NCBI GenBank assembly: GCA_965140405.1
Contig: OZ223208.1
Location: 372,001 to 436,000 of the forward strand
Length of the DNA stretch: 64,000 nt
Source: G963556115 sp963666605
GTDB lineage: Bacteria > Planctomycetota > SZUA-567
Direction of reading: 5' to 3'
The position numbers and the translations under genes were made by a program. Below are positions 50,533-59,734 of the stretch, piece by piece. The first letter of the stretch is position 1. Each line of letters starts with the position of its first letter. Under the pieces are notes generated by a model. The model ran no database searches and was not told the DNA's origin. It saw nothing but the letters and a program-made list of their open reading frames with translations.

Positions 50533-51474
50533 CTAACCTAGCCTACAAATATAAGCCTTATAATCACTACCAAGTAGGCCGCCTTCAATTAGCCTCATCT
50601 CAACATCCATCAGAGTATCAATAAGCTCTACAGTTTCCCTATCAGATTCACTAAAACACTCATAAATTTCTGTCATTAGAGGTGCAAGAATAGTCCCGCC
50701 AAGCGGTATCTCCTCCATAATCCGAAAGTGAAAGTTTACCATCTTCTCAATATCTTCAGACCTCACAGCTTTATTCCTCTCAAGAAACTGCATATCTTCA
50801 CTCTGAATAGACTCAAGTACAGCCAAGACTCCTGATTCATCCATAATTTCTCTATACTTCTGAGGGATAAGTGCAAGAAAAGCATTTACCATCATCATCT
50901 GAGACTCTGAGAATTGCAACCTATTCGGACCAACATATTCTCTAGCGACAAAAAGCCCCGACCTGCCCATTACCTTCTCTATCTCACTACCAATATGCTT
51001 TACTCCACGCAGATAGTTTAAAGAATTATCACAAGCAACAATATCAAAAGAACCTCTTGGTAACGGGTCAGTATTGAGATCCATCTGCCAGCACTCGATA
51101 CCGATAAGCTTCTTATCAAGAAGATTCTCCAAAACAACAGCATCACTATCTACGACTAACACATTATCAATCTCATGGTTACTTAAAAGAATTTCAGGAA
51201 GTTTTTTAGAATAAGTACAACCAATCACAAGCGCACTGAGTTTTCTATGCGGCAACCTACTCCCCCAACGGGAAATTGCATAGTCGTAGAAATTACTATA
51301 TTTATCCTCCTGCTGCCCTCTCTCCCTGAGGCTGAGTGTTTGACTAATTCTAGGAATTTTAAGCCAATTATCTATCATTTTACAATTAGCTCCCTTCGCT
51401 GTCTCCCTTTTTTTGCTGCCTTTTCCAGCAAAAGCACCCTTCACATCAGAAATCACCCGATTAAATACAGCCAT
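50533..51474 (-). CDS. Class I SAM-dependent methyltransferase-like protein
   Basis: The 313-residue protein has a Rossmann methyltransferase core in the middle: LSALVIGCTYSKKLPEILL (motif I, degenerate), VLVVDSDAVVLENL, IECWQMDLNTDPLPRGSFDIVACDNSLNYL (acidic loop and motif IV region) and IGSEIEKVMGRSGLFVAREYVGPNRLQFSE (post-motif). The REYVGPNRLQ phrase recurs in a group of methyltransferase-like proteins that I cannot tie to a substrate. AGAAGG precedes the ATG. It lies 55 bases downstream of the receiver-like gene, probably in one operon. Confidence 0.65.
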   Translation of the reverse strand: MAVFNRVISDVKGAFAGKGSKKRETAKGANCKMIDNWLKIPRISQTLSLRERGQQEDKYSNFYDYAISRWGSRLPHRKLSALVIGCTYSKKLPEILLSNHEIDNVLVVDSDAVVLENLLDKKLIGIECWQMDLNTDPLPRGSFDIVACDNSLNYLRGVKHIGSEIEKVMGRSGLFVAREYVGPNRLQFSESQMMMVNAFLALIPQKYREIMDESGVLAVLESIQSEDMQFLERNKAVRSEDIEKMVNFHFRIMEEIPLGGTILAPLMTEIYECFSESDRETVELIDTLMDVEMRLIEGGLLGSDYKAYICRLG

Positions 51475-51528
51475 AAATACAAACCTTCTAAAAAATCAAA
51501 CCAATATTACCAAGTAAAACTTTAATCA

Positions 51529-51894
51529 TTACTTGAGAAACTTCTCCATTACCTTTGCTGCCATACCACTCTCAAGGTCATTCTTTCCAAACCCCTGCTC
51601 TGCTCCAGCCTCCACCGCTCTCTCTTGGTAATCAGCAAATCCAGAGACCAACATTACTGGGATATCTTTAAGATCGTCATCAGCTTTCATTGCTTTTATA
51701 AAATTGATACCGCCCTCTTCATCATACCCAAAGACTCTATTTGGCAGAACAAGAGCAAAATCACCAGAGCGTAATTTATTCAGCCCACCCTCCATATTGA
51801 ATGCACCTTCAAAACCAGCTCCAAGTGAATTAACAACCCTTTCAATTCGCGCCGTATCAGGACCGCAATGGGCGACTAGTAATACTTTTTTCAT
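51529..51894 (-). CDS. Receiver-like domain protein without phospho-acceptor Asp
   Basis: A 121-residue stand-alone response-regulator fold. The pattern of strands and helices fits (KKVLLVAHCG, FALVLPNRVFGYDEEGGINFI, IPVMLVSGF, QGFGKNDL). The acidic pair after strand 1 is missing (LLVAHCG) and the phospho-acceptor Asp after strand 3 is Asn (LVLPN), while the late Ser and Lys remain. It is therefore a pseudo-receiver that likely works by protein contact and not by phosphorylation. Start 51894 is chosen because AGGAG lies 6 bases upstream. The operon continues with the methyltransferase. Confidence 0.75.
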   Translation of the reverse strand: MKKVLLVAHCGPDTARIERVVNSLGAGFEGAFNMEGGLNKLRSGDFALVLPNRVFGYDEEGGINFIKAMKADDDLKDIPVMLVSGFADYQERAVEAGAEQGFGKNDLESGMAAKVMEKFLK

Positions 51895-51994
51895 CATATT
51901 CTCCTGTCATTTCGGTTTCAAATCCATATTATTATATTTTATACATTTTACAGTCGTTAGTCACAGATTAAATATAATAAATACGAGGAATTTT

Positions 51995-52723
51995 ATGAAT
52001 CAGTTCTCTCCAAAGTTATCAATAATAATCCCTGCGCACAATGAATCAACTGCTATTACCAAGACTATCGTTTCACTAATAAATAACAATATCACTTACC
52101 CTTACGAGATAATCGTCGCATGTAACGGCTGTGCAGATGACACAGCTCGTATTGCCATGAATTACACTGGCATACGTGTAGTAGAATCAGAAAAATCTGG
52201 CATGTCATTCGGCAAAAATTTTGGAGCAAGTAAAGCTATTAACGACTTCTTTGTTTTTGTCGACGCAGACACTACCCTACCAAAGGGCGCAATAGACAGG
52301 ATGATAAATAAAATTATACTCAAGACTAAAAACCCTTCAAAAGTAATAGCAACAGTAGCTGGTTCCCCTGAGAAAGGCGGAGTCGTTGTAAGGGCCTGCT
52401 TCCTGATTGCCAATTTAGCGACAAAAAGAAATAAAGTACATGCCCCAGGAGGTGTTATGCTGATGAATAGAGAGGTCTATGAAACGATCGGAGGATTTGA
52501 CGAGACACTCCCACAAGGAACAAGTACAGACCTAATAATGAGAGCAAGAGAGGCTGGCGCAGAATATATCTTCATCAGTAACCCTAAAGCGACTACATCA
52601 ATAAGACGTTTTGAGAAGACAGGCATAATCTGGCAGATGCTCGATTGGCGCAAGAACCACAAACACATGAATAACGGCAGGCGCAATAAGGTAGAAGACA
52701 AGGATTATAAAGCAATTCGCTAA
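51995..52723 (+). CDS. Family 2 glycosyltransferase
   Basis: The 242-residue protein is a GT-A fold glycosyltransferase: LSIIIPAHNESTAI at the start, EIIVACNGCADDTARIA, a DXD-type VFVDADTTLP, and GGVMLMNREVYETIGGFDETLPQGTSTDL. It has no membrane segment. GAGG precedes the ATG by 7 bases; frame extension upstream overlaps the opposite-strand receiver gene and is not supported. It is divergent from the receiver/methyltransferase pair. It likely adds a sugar in envelope or surface glycan synthesis; donor and acceptor are unknown. Confidence 0.87.
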   Translation: MNQFSPKLSIIIPAHNESTAITKTIVSLINNNITYPYEIIVACNGCADDTARIAMNYTGIRVVESEKSGMSFGKNFGASKAINDFFVFVDADTTLPKGAIDRMINKIILKTKNPSKVIATVAGSPEKGGVVVRACFLIANLATKRNKVHAPGGVMLMNREVYETIGGFDETLPQGTSTDLIMRAREAGAEYIFISNPKATTSIRRFEKTGIIWQMLDWRKNHKHMNNGRRNKVEDKDYKAIR

Positions 52724-52741
52724 TTGGTCTATAAAACAAAT

Positions 52742-53551
52742 CTAAAATGAAGGCCTGATATTCTCAACCTCAGTAATACTATCATCATTCACGTCAAAGA
52801 ATCTAATTAATCCACTTGCGCTGATACTCCCAGAACAGAATTGCTCTATATTATTTGGTAGCATACTCTTGAAGGGCTTATGAATATGCCCACACAAGTA
52901 TCTCGTCACCTTGTATTTCCCTAAAAGATGAAGAGCTTTATCAGCACCACGCAACGCCATATAATCAGGCAGAATATCATTATTCTCACCTAACAATGGG
53001 AAATGCCCAAACGCAATCTTCTGAGCAGTAGACTTTGCATATTTTTTAAAATTATTCTCCAGCTCTTTCAGCCTTTTAGCAGAGAGCTTTCCCCAACATC
53101 TGAATGGAGGGGTAGGCACAGCTCCCTCAAGATGGAAGAGTTCTAGTTCTTTTATTTTATATACCCCCTTCTCAATCTCTGTACCTAGAGATAGAGGCTT
53201 GATATACTCATTGAATGCTTTGGAAAGCTTCTTCGATCTACAGTAATGATCATGATTACCTTTGATAGTAATAATAGGAATATTTCTATCTGTGAGTGGC
53301 TTCATCATCTCTGCATATGTTTTATAGTCTTTAGTAAAAGCAAGCTGACTAATATCCCCTGTCACTACCAGAGCATCGATATCACTATTAACAAGCATCT
53401 CCACAGACTTATAGACCCTACTCATGCAGTTCTTTTTACGCCTGTAAATCACCCAGTTGAATAATCCAATAAGTTGCTTTAAAGTTCTCACCTGTAAATA
53501 AGAAGAAATAGCAGACATCAGGTGAATATCAGATATATGAGCCAATCTCAT
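52742..53551 (-). CDS. Cytoplasmic calcineurin-like metallophosphoesterase
   Basis: The 269-residue protein has the full metal-binding set: HISDIHL, VVTGDIS, IKGNHDHYC, FGHFPLLG and LCGHIHKPF. It has no signal peptide, unlike the phosphoesterase near 3 kb, and resembles the Icc/CpdA-like group, some of which hydrolyse cyclic nucleotides; the substrate here is not known. It is convergent with the glycosyltransferase gene with an 18-base gap. Confidence 0.83.
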   Translation of the reverse strand: MRLAHISDIHLMSAISSYLQVRTLKQLIGLFNWVIYRRKKNCMSRVYKSVEMLVNSDIDALVVTGDISQLAFTKDYKTYAEMMKPLTDRNIPIITIKGNHDHYCRSKKLSKAFNEYIKPLSLGTEIEKGVYKIKELELFHLEGAVPTPPFRCWGKLSAKRLKELENNFKKYAKSTAQKIAFGHFPLLGENNDILPDYMALRGADKALHLLGKYKVTRYLCGHIHKPFKSMLPNNIEQFCSGSISASGLIRFFDVNDDSITEVENIRPSF

Positions 53552-53721
53552 GTAGTATAACCTTTATAATAATGAACTGAGCAAACAGTTCGTTTATGTA
53601 TAATTTTACTACTATACAACAAGCAAGACAATAGTCTAATAGTAAAATTCGCACCAGAAATATGACAATAGAATAAAATCAAAAACCAACCTATGTTAAA
53701 ATATTGCACTATAATACACAA

Positions 53722-53755
53722 AAAAGAACCTCAAAAACAGAGGTTCTTTTACTAA
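53722..53755 (-). terminator. Terminator after HAD gene
   Basis: AAAAGAACCTC and GAGGTTCTTTT form an 11-bp perfect stem with a 7-base loop, followed by a T-run on the minus strand, about 30 bases after the HAD stop. Confidence 0.85.
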
Positions 53756-53780
53756 AAAAGTCTTATTTGAGACAAACACC

Positions 53781-54377
53781 CTAAATATCAATACCGAAAG
53801 CAGACAATTCACCTGTCAAGTCTTCAGCACTCAAAAAGCGAATCCCACTCATTCCTACCTTTTTTGCCCCATCGATATTCTTCTGTAAATCATCAATAAA
53901 TAAGCACTCCGAAGGCTCAACTCCAACAGATTCAGCAGCTGCTTTAAAAGCTCTACTGTCTGGTTTCATTACCCCGATCTGAAAACTTAATACTGGGTTA
54001 GAAAAAAATTCGCCAATCCATGGAAAATTAGTAATAATATAATCCCAATGCAGTACATCTGTATCAGAGAGTAGCCCTATAGGATACAAAGCACCCAATT
54101 TTTCAACAATACCCTTCATCCCAGCCATCTCGGTAAAGATATTACACCAGAGTTCAGCAAACTCACCAAATGAAAGCTCAATATTAAACGCCTCAACTAC
54201 TTTACTATAGAACTCTTCAGGAGATATTCTCCCAGTAGAATAATCCACAAATGATTCATTGGTCGCTAGTGCTCCGATATCTGTACACCCAGCAGAAAGT
54301 ATCTTATCAATTACACCCTTGCTCAGTTCTATATCTATCAACACCCTTCCGAGATCAAAAATAATTGCCTTTATCAT
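53781..54377 (-). CDS. HAD superfamily phosphatase
   Basis: Start 54377 is chosen for the AGGA site and because MIKAIIFDLGRVLID is the usual HAD opening; 26 upstream codons lack similarity. The 198-residue protein has motif I FDLGRVLID (nucleophile Asp with Gly at the second acid position, as in the YihX-like group), motif II LLSDTD, Lys in GVMKPDSRAF and motif IV CLFIDDLQKNI. YihX-like enzymes act on sugar phosphates. It follows the lipoprotein gene by 28 bases and ends at a strong terminator. Confidence 0.85.
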   Translation of the reverse strand: MIKAIIFDLGRVLIDIELSKGVIDKILSAGCTDIGALATNESFVDYSTGRISPEEFYSKVVEAFNIELSFGEFAELWCNIFTEMAGMKGIVEKLGALYPIGLLSDTDVLHWDYIITNFPWIGEFFSNPVLSFQIGVMKPDSRAFKAAAESVGVEPSECLFIDDLQKNIDGAKKVGMSGIRFLSAEDLTGELSAFGIDI

Positions 54378-54405
54378 GTTACTTCCTAAGGTCGAAGATA
54401 TGACA

Positions 54406-55140
54406 CTACTCTTCCAGCCTGTCAGACGGATGAGTAAATACCGGAGCTGGCACAATTTTAGAATTCCTTGCTGGAGTCACCGAACCAGTACCAGGATTGA
54501 TATCTAGCGGTTCGAAATAACTACCACTGCTAGCAGTATTGCTTCTAGGAAACTCATCTTCCTCAATAACTATTGTACTTGTACGAGCCGGTTTTGATGC
54601 TGGCGGTATATCTATCATTTCATCCTGAGTATTAATCTCTTCAATAGTTGTCTCTTGAGGTGTTTCATGATAAGTAACAGATGTTTGCGGCTCAGCGACA
54701 GTTATAACCTCTTCTTCTGGCTCGAGATTTTCATTCGCTGCTTTCCTCGCTGCCTGTTCAGGAGAGATTTCTTTCAAATCTTTATACTCATCAATAATCT
54801 CAAATGTGCCGTCAAAATTAGCATCAATCTTAGTCACCAAAAGTTCCCCAGTTTCTGGGTCATAAGTACGAACTTTATCAACAATACCATCAAAGTTAAG
54901 ATCTTCATCAATTCGTACAACTCTACCCTCCAAGTAGAACTTCCAAACATCGTCAATTCCATTATCCCTTGTAGATATAGCTTCAGAGCTGAGCATCCCG
55001 TTCCTGTAATATGTTGTTTTCTTAGTATTTACATCAACTCTCTCGCTTTTCATAGCGAGGACTTCCGGTTGAGGCTCACATCCAACGAGCATTACTACAA
55101 AGACGATAACTACGGTTAATATTGCGTATACGAATCGCAT
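54406..55140 (-). CDS. Lipoprotein with EF-hand-like Asp-rich repeats
   Basis: The 244-residue protein opens with a lipoprotein signal (residues 1-21, lipobox VMLVGC). Residues about 30-110 contain calcium-loop-like phrases, RDNGIDDVW, DEDLNFDGIVDKV and DANFDGTFEI, resembling the EF-hand-like repeats in surface lipoproteins that follow a YYRNGMLSSE-type antitoxin/MORN-like lead. The C-terminal half is rich in Glu, Pro, Thr and Ser with no clear fold. It may bind calcium in the envelope. It leads a two-gene operon with the HAD phosphatase. Confidence 0.7.
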   Translation of the reverse strand: MRFVYAILTVVIVFVVMLVGCEPQPEVLAMKSERVDVNTKKTTYYRNGMLSSEAISTRDNGIDDVWKFYLEGRVVRIDEDLNFDGIVDKVRTYDPETGELLVTKIDANFDGTFEIIDEYKDLKEISPEQAARKAANENLEPEEEVITVAEPQTSVTYHETPQETTIEEINTQDEMIDIPPASKPARTSTIVIEEDEFPRSNTASSGSYFEPLDINPGTGSVTPARNSKIVPAPVFTHPSDRLEE

Positions 55141-55278
55141 TCTGCTTATCCTTTATTATTCAAAACCTGTTAATATAATATATTATATTATTTTATCGAG
55201 TTTTTCACACCGAAAACTTAATCTTTTTCACATATGTTTGATAATAATACATTAATATCAAAAATAATTTAAACATAT

Positions 55279-55306
55279 TGCATCATTCCATAAATACTGT
55301 ATTATT
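55279..55306 (+). promoter_or_regulatory. Probable ilvC promoter
   Basis: TTGCAT (55279-55284) and TATTAT (55301-55306) are separated by 16 bases, about 65 bases before the ilvC start. No attenuator or leader peptide is visible. Confidence 0.5.
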
Positions 55307-55371
55307 TATAAGCGATTATATGATTTTAACATCTCAACCAGTTACAATATTACTGAAAAGGAAATTAAATT

Positions 55372-56379
55372 ATGGCAACTATGTATTACGAAAAGGATGT
55401 AGATCGTTCATCACTTGAAGGCAAGACGATTGCTATCATCGGTTACGGCTCACAGGGTCATGCACACGCACAAAATCTAAGAGATTCAGGTTTCAATGTT
55501 ATCGTTGCAAACCGTCCTGGCAGTGCAAATGCTAAGCTTGCTGAAGAGCATGGCTTTATAGTTCACTCAGCAGCAGAAGCTGCGAAGAAGGCTGACGTCA
55601 TCATGATTCTTATGCCAGATGAAGTACAAGGTTCAGTTTACAAGAATGACATCGAGCCAAACCTAGAAGCTGGTAACATGCTAATGTTTGCTCACGGATT
55701 TAATATCCACTACGGTCAGATTACTCCACCTGCAGACGTTGACGTTGCTATGATCGCACCTAAGGGACCTGGTCACCTAGTACGTAGCGAATATGAAAAA
55801 GGCGGCGGTGTTGCTTGTCTTATCGCTATCTACCAAGATGCTACAGGTCAAGCAAAACAAAAGGCTCTTGCTTACGGTCTAGGTGTTGGTGGTGCTAGAG
55901 CGGGAATTATTGAAACAACATTTAAAGAAGAGACTGAAACAGACCTCTTCGGCGAACAAACAGTTCTTTGTGGTGGCGCAGCTGAGCTTATCAGAGCTGG
56001 TTTTGACACAATGGTTGAAGCTGGTTACCAGCCAGAGATTGCCTACTTTGAAGTTCTCCATGAACTCAAACTTATTGTTGACCTATTCTACCAAGGTGGT
56101 ATCAGCTATATGAACTACTCTGTTTCAAATACAGCTGAATATGGTGGTCAGTCACGTGGTCCAAGAGTTGTTAACGAGACTTCTCGTCAGGCTATGCGTG
56201 AAGCACTTGAAGAGATCCAGAATGGTTCATTTGCTAGAGAGTACCTCTGCGAATGTATGGTAAACCAGCCTGTAATCAAGAAGCTCCGCGACCGTGACAA
56301 TGCTAGTCTACTTGAGATAACTGGTAAGAAACTACGTAGCATGATGCCTTTTGTTAATCCAAAAGAGATCAAGCAGTAA
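55372..56379 (+). CDS. ilvC: Ketol-acid reductoisomerase, class I
   Basis: IlvC rearranges and reduces acetolactate or acetohydroxybutyrate in branched-chain amino acid synthesis. The 335-residue length is that of class I (short) enzymes. Visible are IGYGSQGHAHAQNL for nucleotide binding, the MFAHGFNIHYGQI segment, APKGPGHLVRSEYEKGGG, and the metal-binding ETTFKEETETDLFGEQ. The cofactor loop reads VANRPGSANAKLAEE; it keeps Arg and the first Ser but has Asn where NADPH enzymes often have a second Ser, so cofactor preference is open. AAGGA precedes the ATG. The gene stands alone without ilvB, ilvN or leuA neighbours. Codon choice looks more regular than in its neighbours, as for a highly expressed gene. 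Confidence 0.97.
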   Translation: MATMYYEKDVDRSSLEGKTIAIIGYGSQGHAHAQNLRDSGFNVIVANRPGSANAKLAEEHGFIVHSAAEAAKKADVIMILMPDEVQGSVYKNDIEPNLEAGNMLMFAHGFNIHYGQITPPADVDVAMIAPKGPGHLVRSEYEKGGGVACLIAIYQDATGQAKQKALAYGLGVGGARAGIIETTFKEETETDLFGEQTVLCGGAAELIRAGFDTMVEAGYQPEIAYFEVLHELKLIVDLFYQGGISYMNYSVSNTAEYGGQSRGPRVVNETSRQAMREALEEIQNGSFAREYLCECMVNQPVIKKLRDRDNASLLEITGKKLRSMMPFVNPKEIKQ

Positions 56380-56415
56380 GAAGATTCAGCTTAAACAAAA
56401 AAGCAATATAATTTG

Positions 56416-56450
56416 AAGGTAGCAGATTTATTTGGTCTGCTACCTTTTAT
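56416..56450 (+). terminator. ilvC terminator
   Basis: AAGGTAGCAGA and TCTGCTACCTT form a perfect 11-bp stem with a 9-base loop, followed by TTTTATTG, about 37 bases after the ilvC stop. Confidence 0.9.
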
Positions 56451-57215
56451 TGTATCTACTAAGCAACCGCACTGCATCGCTTTCACCTATACTAACTGCA
56501 TGACAGGATGAATCTCTATCCAACAAGTTCATTATTAACTATGACAAATTCTCCGGTTAAGTTGCGTTCTACCTAAATCTATTTTTTACAAGGTAATCTA
56601 AATGCTCGTAAAATCCCTCCTTCACCAGTTAAAGAGTTACCTTCATCTAAGAATAAATGGATATCGTGCAGAAGCGCACTAGAGCCGTTAACTCTTAGCA
56701 AAAATTCTGTCTAATATTCTTCACAATGTATTTTTCAGCGACAAACATATTAATCCTAATACCACTATCTCATAAACGAGTTAATGATTACCTTATATAT
56801 TTCCTTGAATATTACAGGTAATGTTCTATAATACACTTTAGTACAATAATCCTAAACTTACAGAAGAAGATCATAAACAACAAGCACCTCAAATTTATCT
56901 TACCACTATTAGCCACCATGTTCTTTCATTTTAGACGAGGCTAAAATAATAAGAGACACTTCATTAGAAAGTGCTCGATGAGCGGTAATTTAGTTAGAGG
57001 GCTAACAAACAGTGTACAAGGTAGTATTCATAACTTTGTAAACTTCGAGCTTTCCTCAGTAAGTAAAAACAGAAATACAGTAAGTATAGATTATACTGGT
57101 AAAGCCAAGTATAATAACTAGCGCTAGAAACTAGTGCATATAACATAAATATTATTTTTTCAGTGGTTATACACAAAATATTATTGGACGAATTGTAAAA
57201 CATAGGATGGGTAGA
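56451..57215. other. Long intergenic region with a repeat-element copy
   Basis: About 765 bases between ilvC and the second chemoreceptor hold no gene that I can support. Part of it (about 56510-56560 and 56660-56690) resembles the dispersed repeat found around yaiI: an AACAAGTTCATTATTAACTA-like stretch followed by a TATGACA box, and a small GTGC-AGAA-GCGC hairpin. The remainder is AT-rich and should include the chemoreceptor promoter. Confidence 0.4.
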
Positions 57216-59348
57216 ATGAGAAACTTGAAACTTAAATTTAGAGGTAAGATATTACTGATAATGATTCTGTCAATTATTATCATCTCTGGAGCTGTGCAGT
57301 TTGCAATCTATAGCGTCGTCTCCGATGTAGTACTCAAGGTAAATAAGAGCGAATTGAAGTCAAAAGCAGAAGGTGTTACTAATAATATTGATATCCAAGT
57401 CCGTATGGATCAATTTGTTACAAAATTACTGGCTGAGGGGTATCTGTTAAAAAGCGCTCTCAAAGATCCTAACTCTAATAATATTGAGGCAAGTAACAAA
57501 AAATTAAGGGAAGTTTCTGAAGAGAACAAAAAGTTTGAGGGCTTACTTGTACTCGATGCAACTGGAAAGGTTATCAGTGCAGCAGATGAGAACGTAATCG
57601 GTATAGATATGAGCCAGAGAGATTATTTTAAAACTGCTATGAAGGGAGAATCTTCAATAACTAATGTAATGAAGAGTAAGATAACGGGTGATCCCGTTTT
57701 TGTCCTTGCCCAGCCAGTTATGAATGATGGTAAGATCGTTGGAGCGCTCGCAATTGCTAATAGTATGACATATATATATAATAATATTATCAAACCTGTG
57801 ACAGCAGGAGATACTGGGTATGTCTTTATGAACGATGATAAAGGCATCGTTATTGCCCATCCAGATAAGAACCTAGTACTTGATAAAGATTTCCCTAAAC
57901 GCTCAACCGCTACGACAGATGTGGTAAAACATGGTGAAGGAGAGATGAGGTATTGGTGGGATCCTATCAACGATTATAAAATTTCTCAAATTAGTAAGAC
58001 AGCGAATGGCTGGTATGTGGTTTTGACAGTACCTGAAAGTGAATTGCTTCATTCCCTAGACATAGTCAATATGGTCTCTTTCATAGGTGGAGCGATTCTT
58101 ATTATCTTGATAAGTACCATAATATACATTGTAATAGGGACATTATCCAAGCTTATCACTGCTTTGAATGAGCTTATTATGAACCTAGCAGTTGGTAAAG
58201 TTGCAGTAATCAAAGAACACAAAACTATACGTGATAAGGCACTCAAGAGAGGTGATGAATTTACTGATATGGTCAAAGGTGTTGAGGCAATTCAGCAGTA
58301 TCTGACAGAGATGTCATCTGTTGCGACAAAACTGGCACAAAAAGATCTCAACGTCTCTATAAATATTAAATGCAGTGAAGATATTCTTGGTAACTCGTTT
58401 GATCTGATGATAAAAAACTTTAACCGCGCCTTTACTCAAGTGGCGACAACTGTTGAACAGGTAGATGTAGGAGCAACTCAGGTCAGCTCGGCTAGTCAAT
58501 CCCTCTCAACTGGTGCAACACAACAGGCTGCGTCGATTGAAGAGATCTCAGCATCTGTAGCCGATCTCAATAACCAAACAAGACGAAATGCTGAAAATGC
58601 TAAGACTGCCAGAGAACTGACTGTCACAGCAAATAATGATGCTCTGAACGGTCAAGCGCAGATGGCTGAATTGAGTGAGGCCATGACCAACATGTCTGGT
58701 AGAGCCTCAGAGGTACAAAAAATAATCAAGACTATCGATGATATTGCGTTCCAAACAAATTTACTCGCACTCAATGCAGCTGTAGAGGCGGCTAGAGCCG
58801 GGCAGCATGGTAAGGGTTTTGCAGTAGTTGCAGAAGAGGTGCGTAACCTAGCAGCGAGAAGTGCTAAGGCAGCAGGAGAGACAGCAGAGTTAATAGATAA
58901 TGTTGTAAATGAGATAAATCATGGTAATGAGGCAACAGCAGTAACTGCAGAGTCGCTAAACAAGATCACAGCAGGAATTAGTGAATCAACAGCTATAATT
59001 GCCGAAATTGCTACTGCTGCAAACGAGCAGTCAAGCGGTATGGAGCAGATGGAGCAGGGTCTTAGACAGATCGAGGTTGTAACCCAGTCGAATACTGCTA
59101 GCTCCGAAGAGACAGCAAGTGCTAGTGAAGAGATGTCAGGGATGTCTACAGAGCTTAAGAATCTAATATCTGAGTTCAAACTTGCACCAAACTCAAGTGA
59201 CGATATTGATAATGATAGGAATAAGCCAAAAGGAATTCGTCGTAAGAGAGTAAAAACAGCACTGCCTGCACCTTCTTCACGTAATGCTGATGTGATTCAA
59301 CCGAGCGATGTAATAAAACTTGATGACAATGAATTTGGCAAGTTTTAG
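57216..59348 (+). CDS. Methyl-accepting chemotaxis protein with dCache sensor
   Basis: The chemoreceptor of about 710 residues has membrane helices at about 12-32 and 285-308. The periplasmic region between them reads as a double-Cache domain: KFEGLLVLDATGKVISAADENVIGIDMSQRDYFKTAM, then VFVLAQPV, and TGYVFMNDDKGIVIAHPD, the usual small-molecule-binding phrases. A HAMP-like linker is followed by the signalling domain with the same hairpin tip (DDIAFQTNLLALNAAVEAA) as the other receptor here. The C terminus is basic then acidic and ends EFGKF, a possible CheR/CheB docking end. The start at 57216 is preferred to the ATG at 57207, whose AGG is too close. The ligand is unknown. Confidence 0.92.
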   Translation: MRNLKLKFRGKILLIMILSIIIISGAVQFAIYSVVSDVVLKVNKSELKSKAEGVTNNIDIQVRMDQFVTKLLAEGYLLKSALKDPNSNNIEASNKKLREVSEENKKFEGLLVLDATGKVISAADENVIGIDMSQRDYFKTAMKGESSITNVMKSKITGDPVFVLAQPVMNDGKIVGALAIANSMTYIYNNIIKPVTAGDTGYVFMNDDKGIVIAHPDKNLVLDKDFPKRSTATTDVVKHGEGEMRYWWDPINDYKISQISKTANGWYVVLTVPESELLHSLDIVNMVSFIGGAILIILISTIIYIVIGTLSKLITALNELIMNLAVGKVAVIKEHKTIRDKALKRGDEFTDMVKGVEAIQQYLTEMSSVATKLAQKDLNVSINIKCSEDILGNSFDLMIKNFNRAFTQVATTVEQVDVGATQVSSASQSLSTGATQQAASIEEISASVADLNNQTRRNAENAKTARELTVTANNDALNGQAQMAELSEAMTNMSGRASEVQKIIKTIDDIAFQTNLLALNAAVEAARAGQHGKGFAVVAEEVRNLAARSAKAAGETAELIDNVVNEINHGNEATAVTAESLNKITAGISESTAIIAEIATAANEQSSGMEQMEQGLRQIEVVTQSNTASSEETASASEEMSGMSTELKNLISEFKLAPNSSDDIDNDRNKPKGIRRKRVKTALPAPSSRNADVIQPSDVIKLDDNEFGKF

Positions 59349-59427
59349 TATTTTTAAATGTGGATTAATTATATCGAGAGTTTGTAGATAACTAGCTATA
59401 AGTACTAATAGAAAAAACTATATTTTT

Positions 59428-59462
59428 AACTAAACGCACCGCCTTCAACGGTGCGTTTAGTT
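59428..59462. terminator. Hairpin terminator after second chemoreceptor
   Basis: A perfect 14-bp stem (AACTAAACGCACCG / CGGTGCGTTTAGTT) with a 7-base loop, with T-runs on both flanks, about 80 bases after the chemoreceptor stop. Confidence 0.88.
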
Positions 59463-59489
59463 TTATCTACGACGTTAAGTGAAGTATAT

Positions 59490-59734
59490 GTTTCATGAAT
59501 ACGAGCAAGAACATTAAATTTCTTTACACGATAAAGAGTTTTGACCTGTGACTTCTCTCCGTAGGTGGAATAGCGACGAAATCGATACAAACTAAAGTGT
59601 TGCGAAAATTTCAAACCAACTAATTCTTTACTCGCTATGAAATGACTCTTGGGTTGAATTGCTCTACATCCTCGACCCATTTTTGGGAAAGACAGGGTAA
59701 ACGCCCTGTACTCTGGACGGTGTGCAGAAGCACG
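59490..59734. repeat. Dispersed degenerate repeat, copy A
   Basis: This stretch aligns by eye with 60245-60435 over about 190 bases. Shared phrases in the same order include GTTTCA..GATACG.GCAAGA, ..CACGA.AAA, GT.GGTG.A...TAGCG, AACTAATTCTTTACTCGCTA against AACGAATTATTACTTGCTA, TATGA.A.GA.TCT.GG and a final GTGC-AGAA-GCAC hairpin. On the minus strand it carries an open frame of 84 codons (59680-59426, MGRGCRAIQPKSHFIASKE start) whose product I do not recognise and whose sister copy has stops, so coding is doubtful. Confidence 0.6.

Noticed and set aside
51704..51994. An N-terminal extension of the glycosyltransferase reading frame
   Set aside because: It runs antisense through the receiver-like gene, and a good GAGG site precedes the internal ATG at 51995.
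57207..57215. Earlier ATG of the dCache chemoreceptor
   Set aside because: The AGG upstream directly touches this ATG, leaving no spacing, whereas it is 9 bases from the ATG at 57216.
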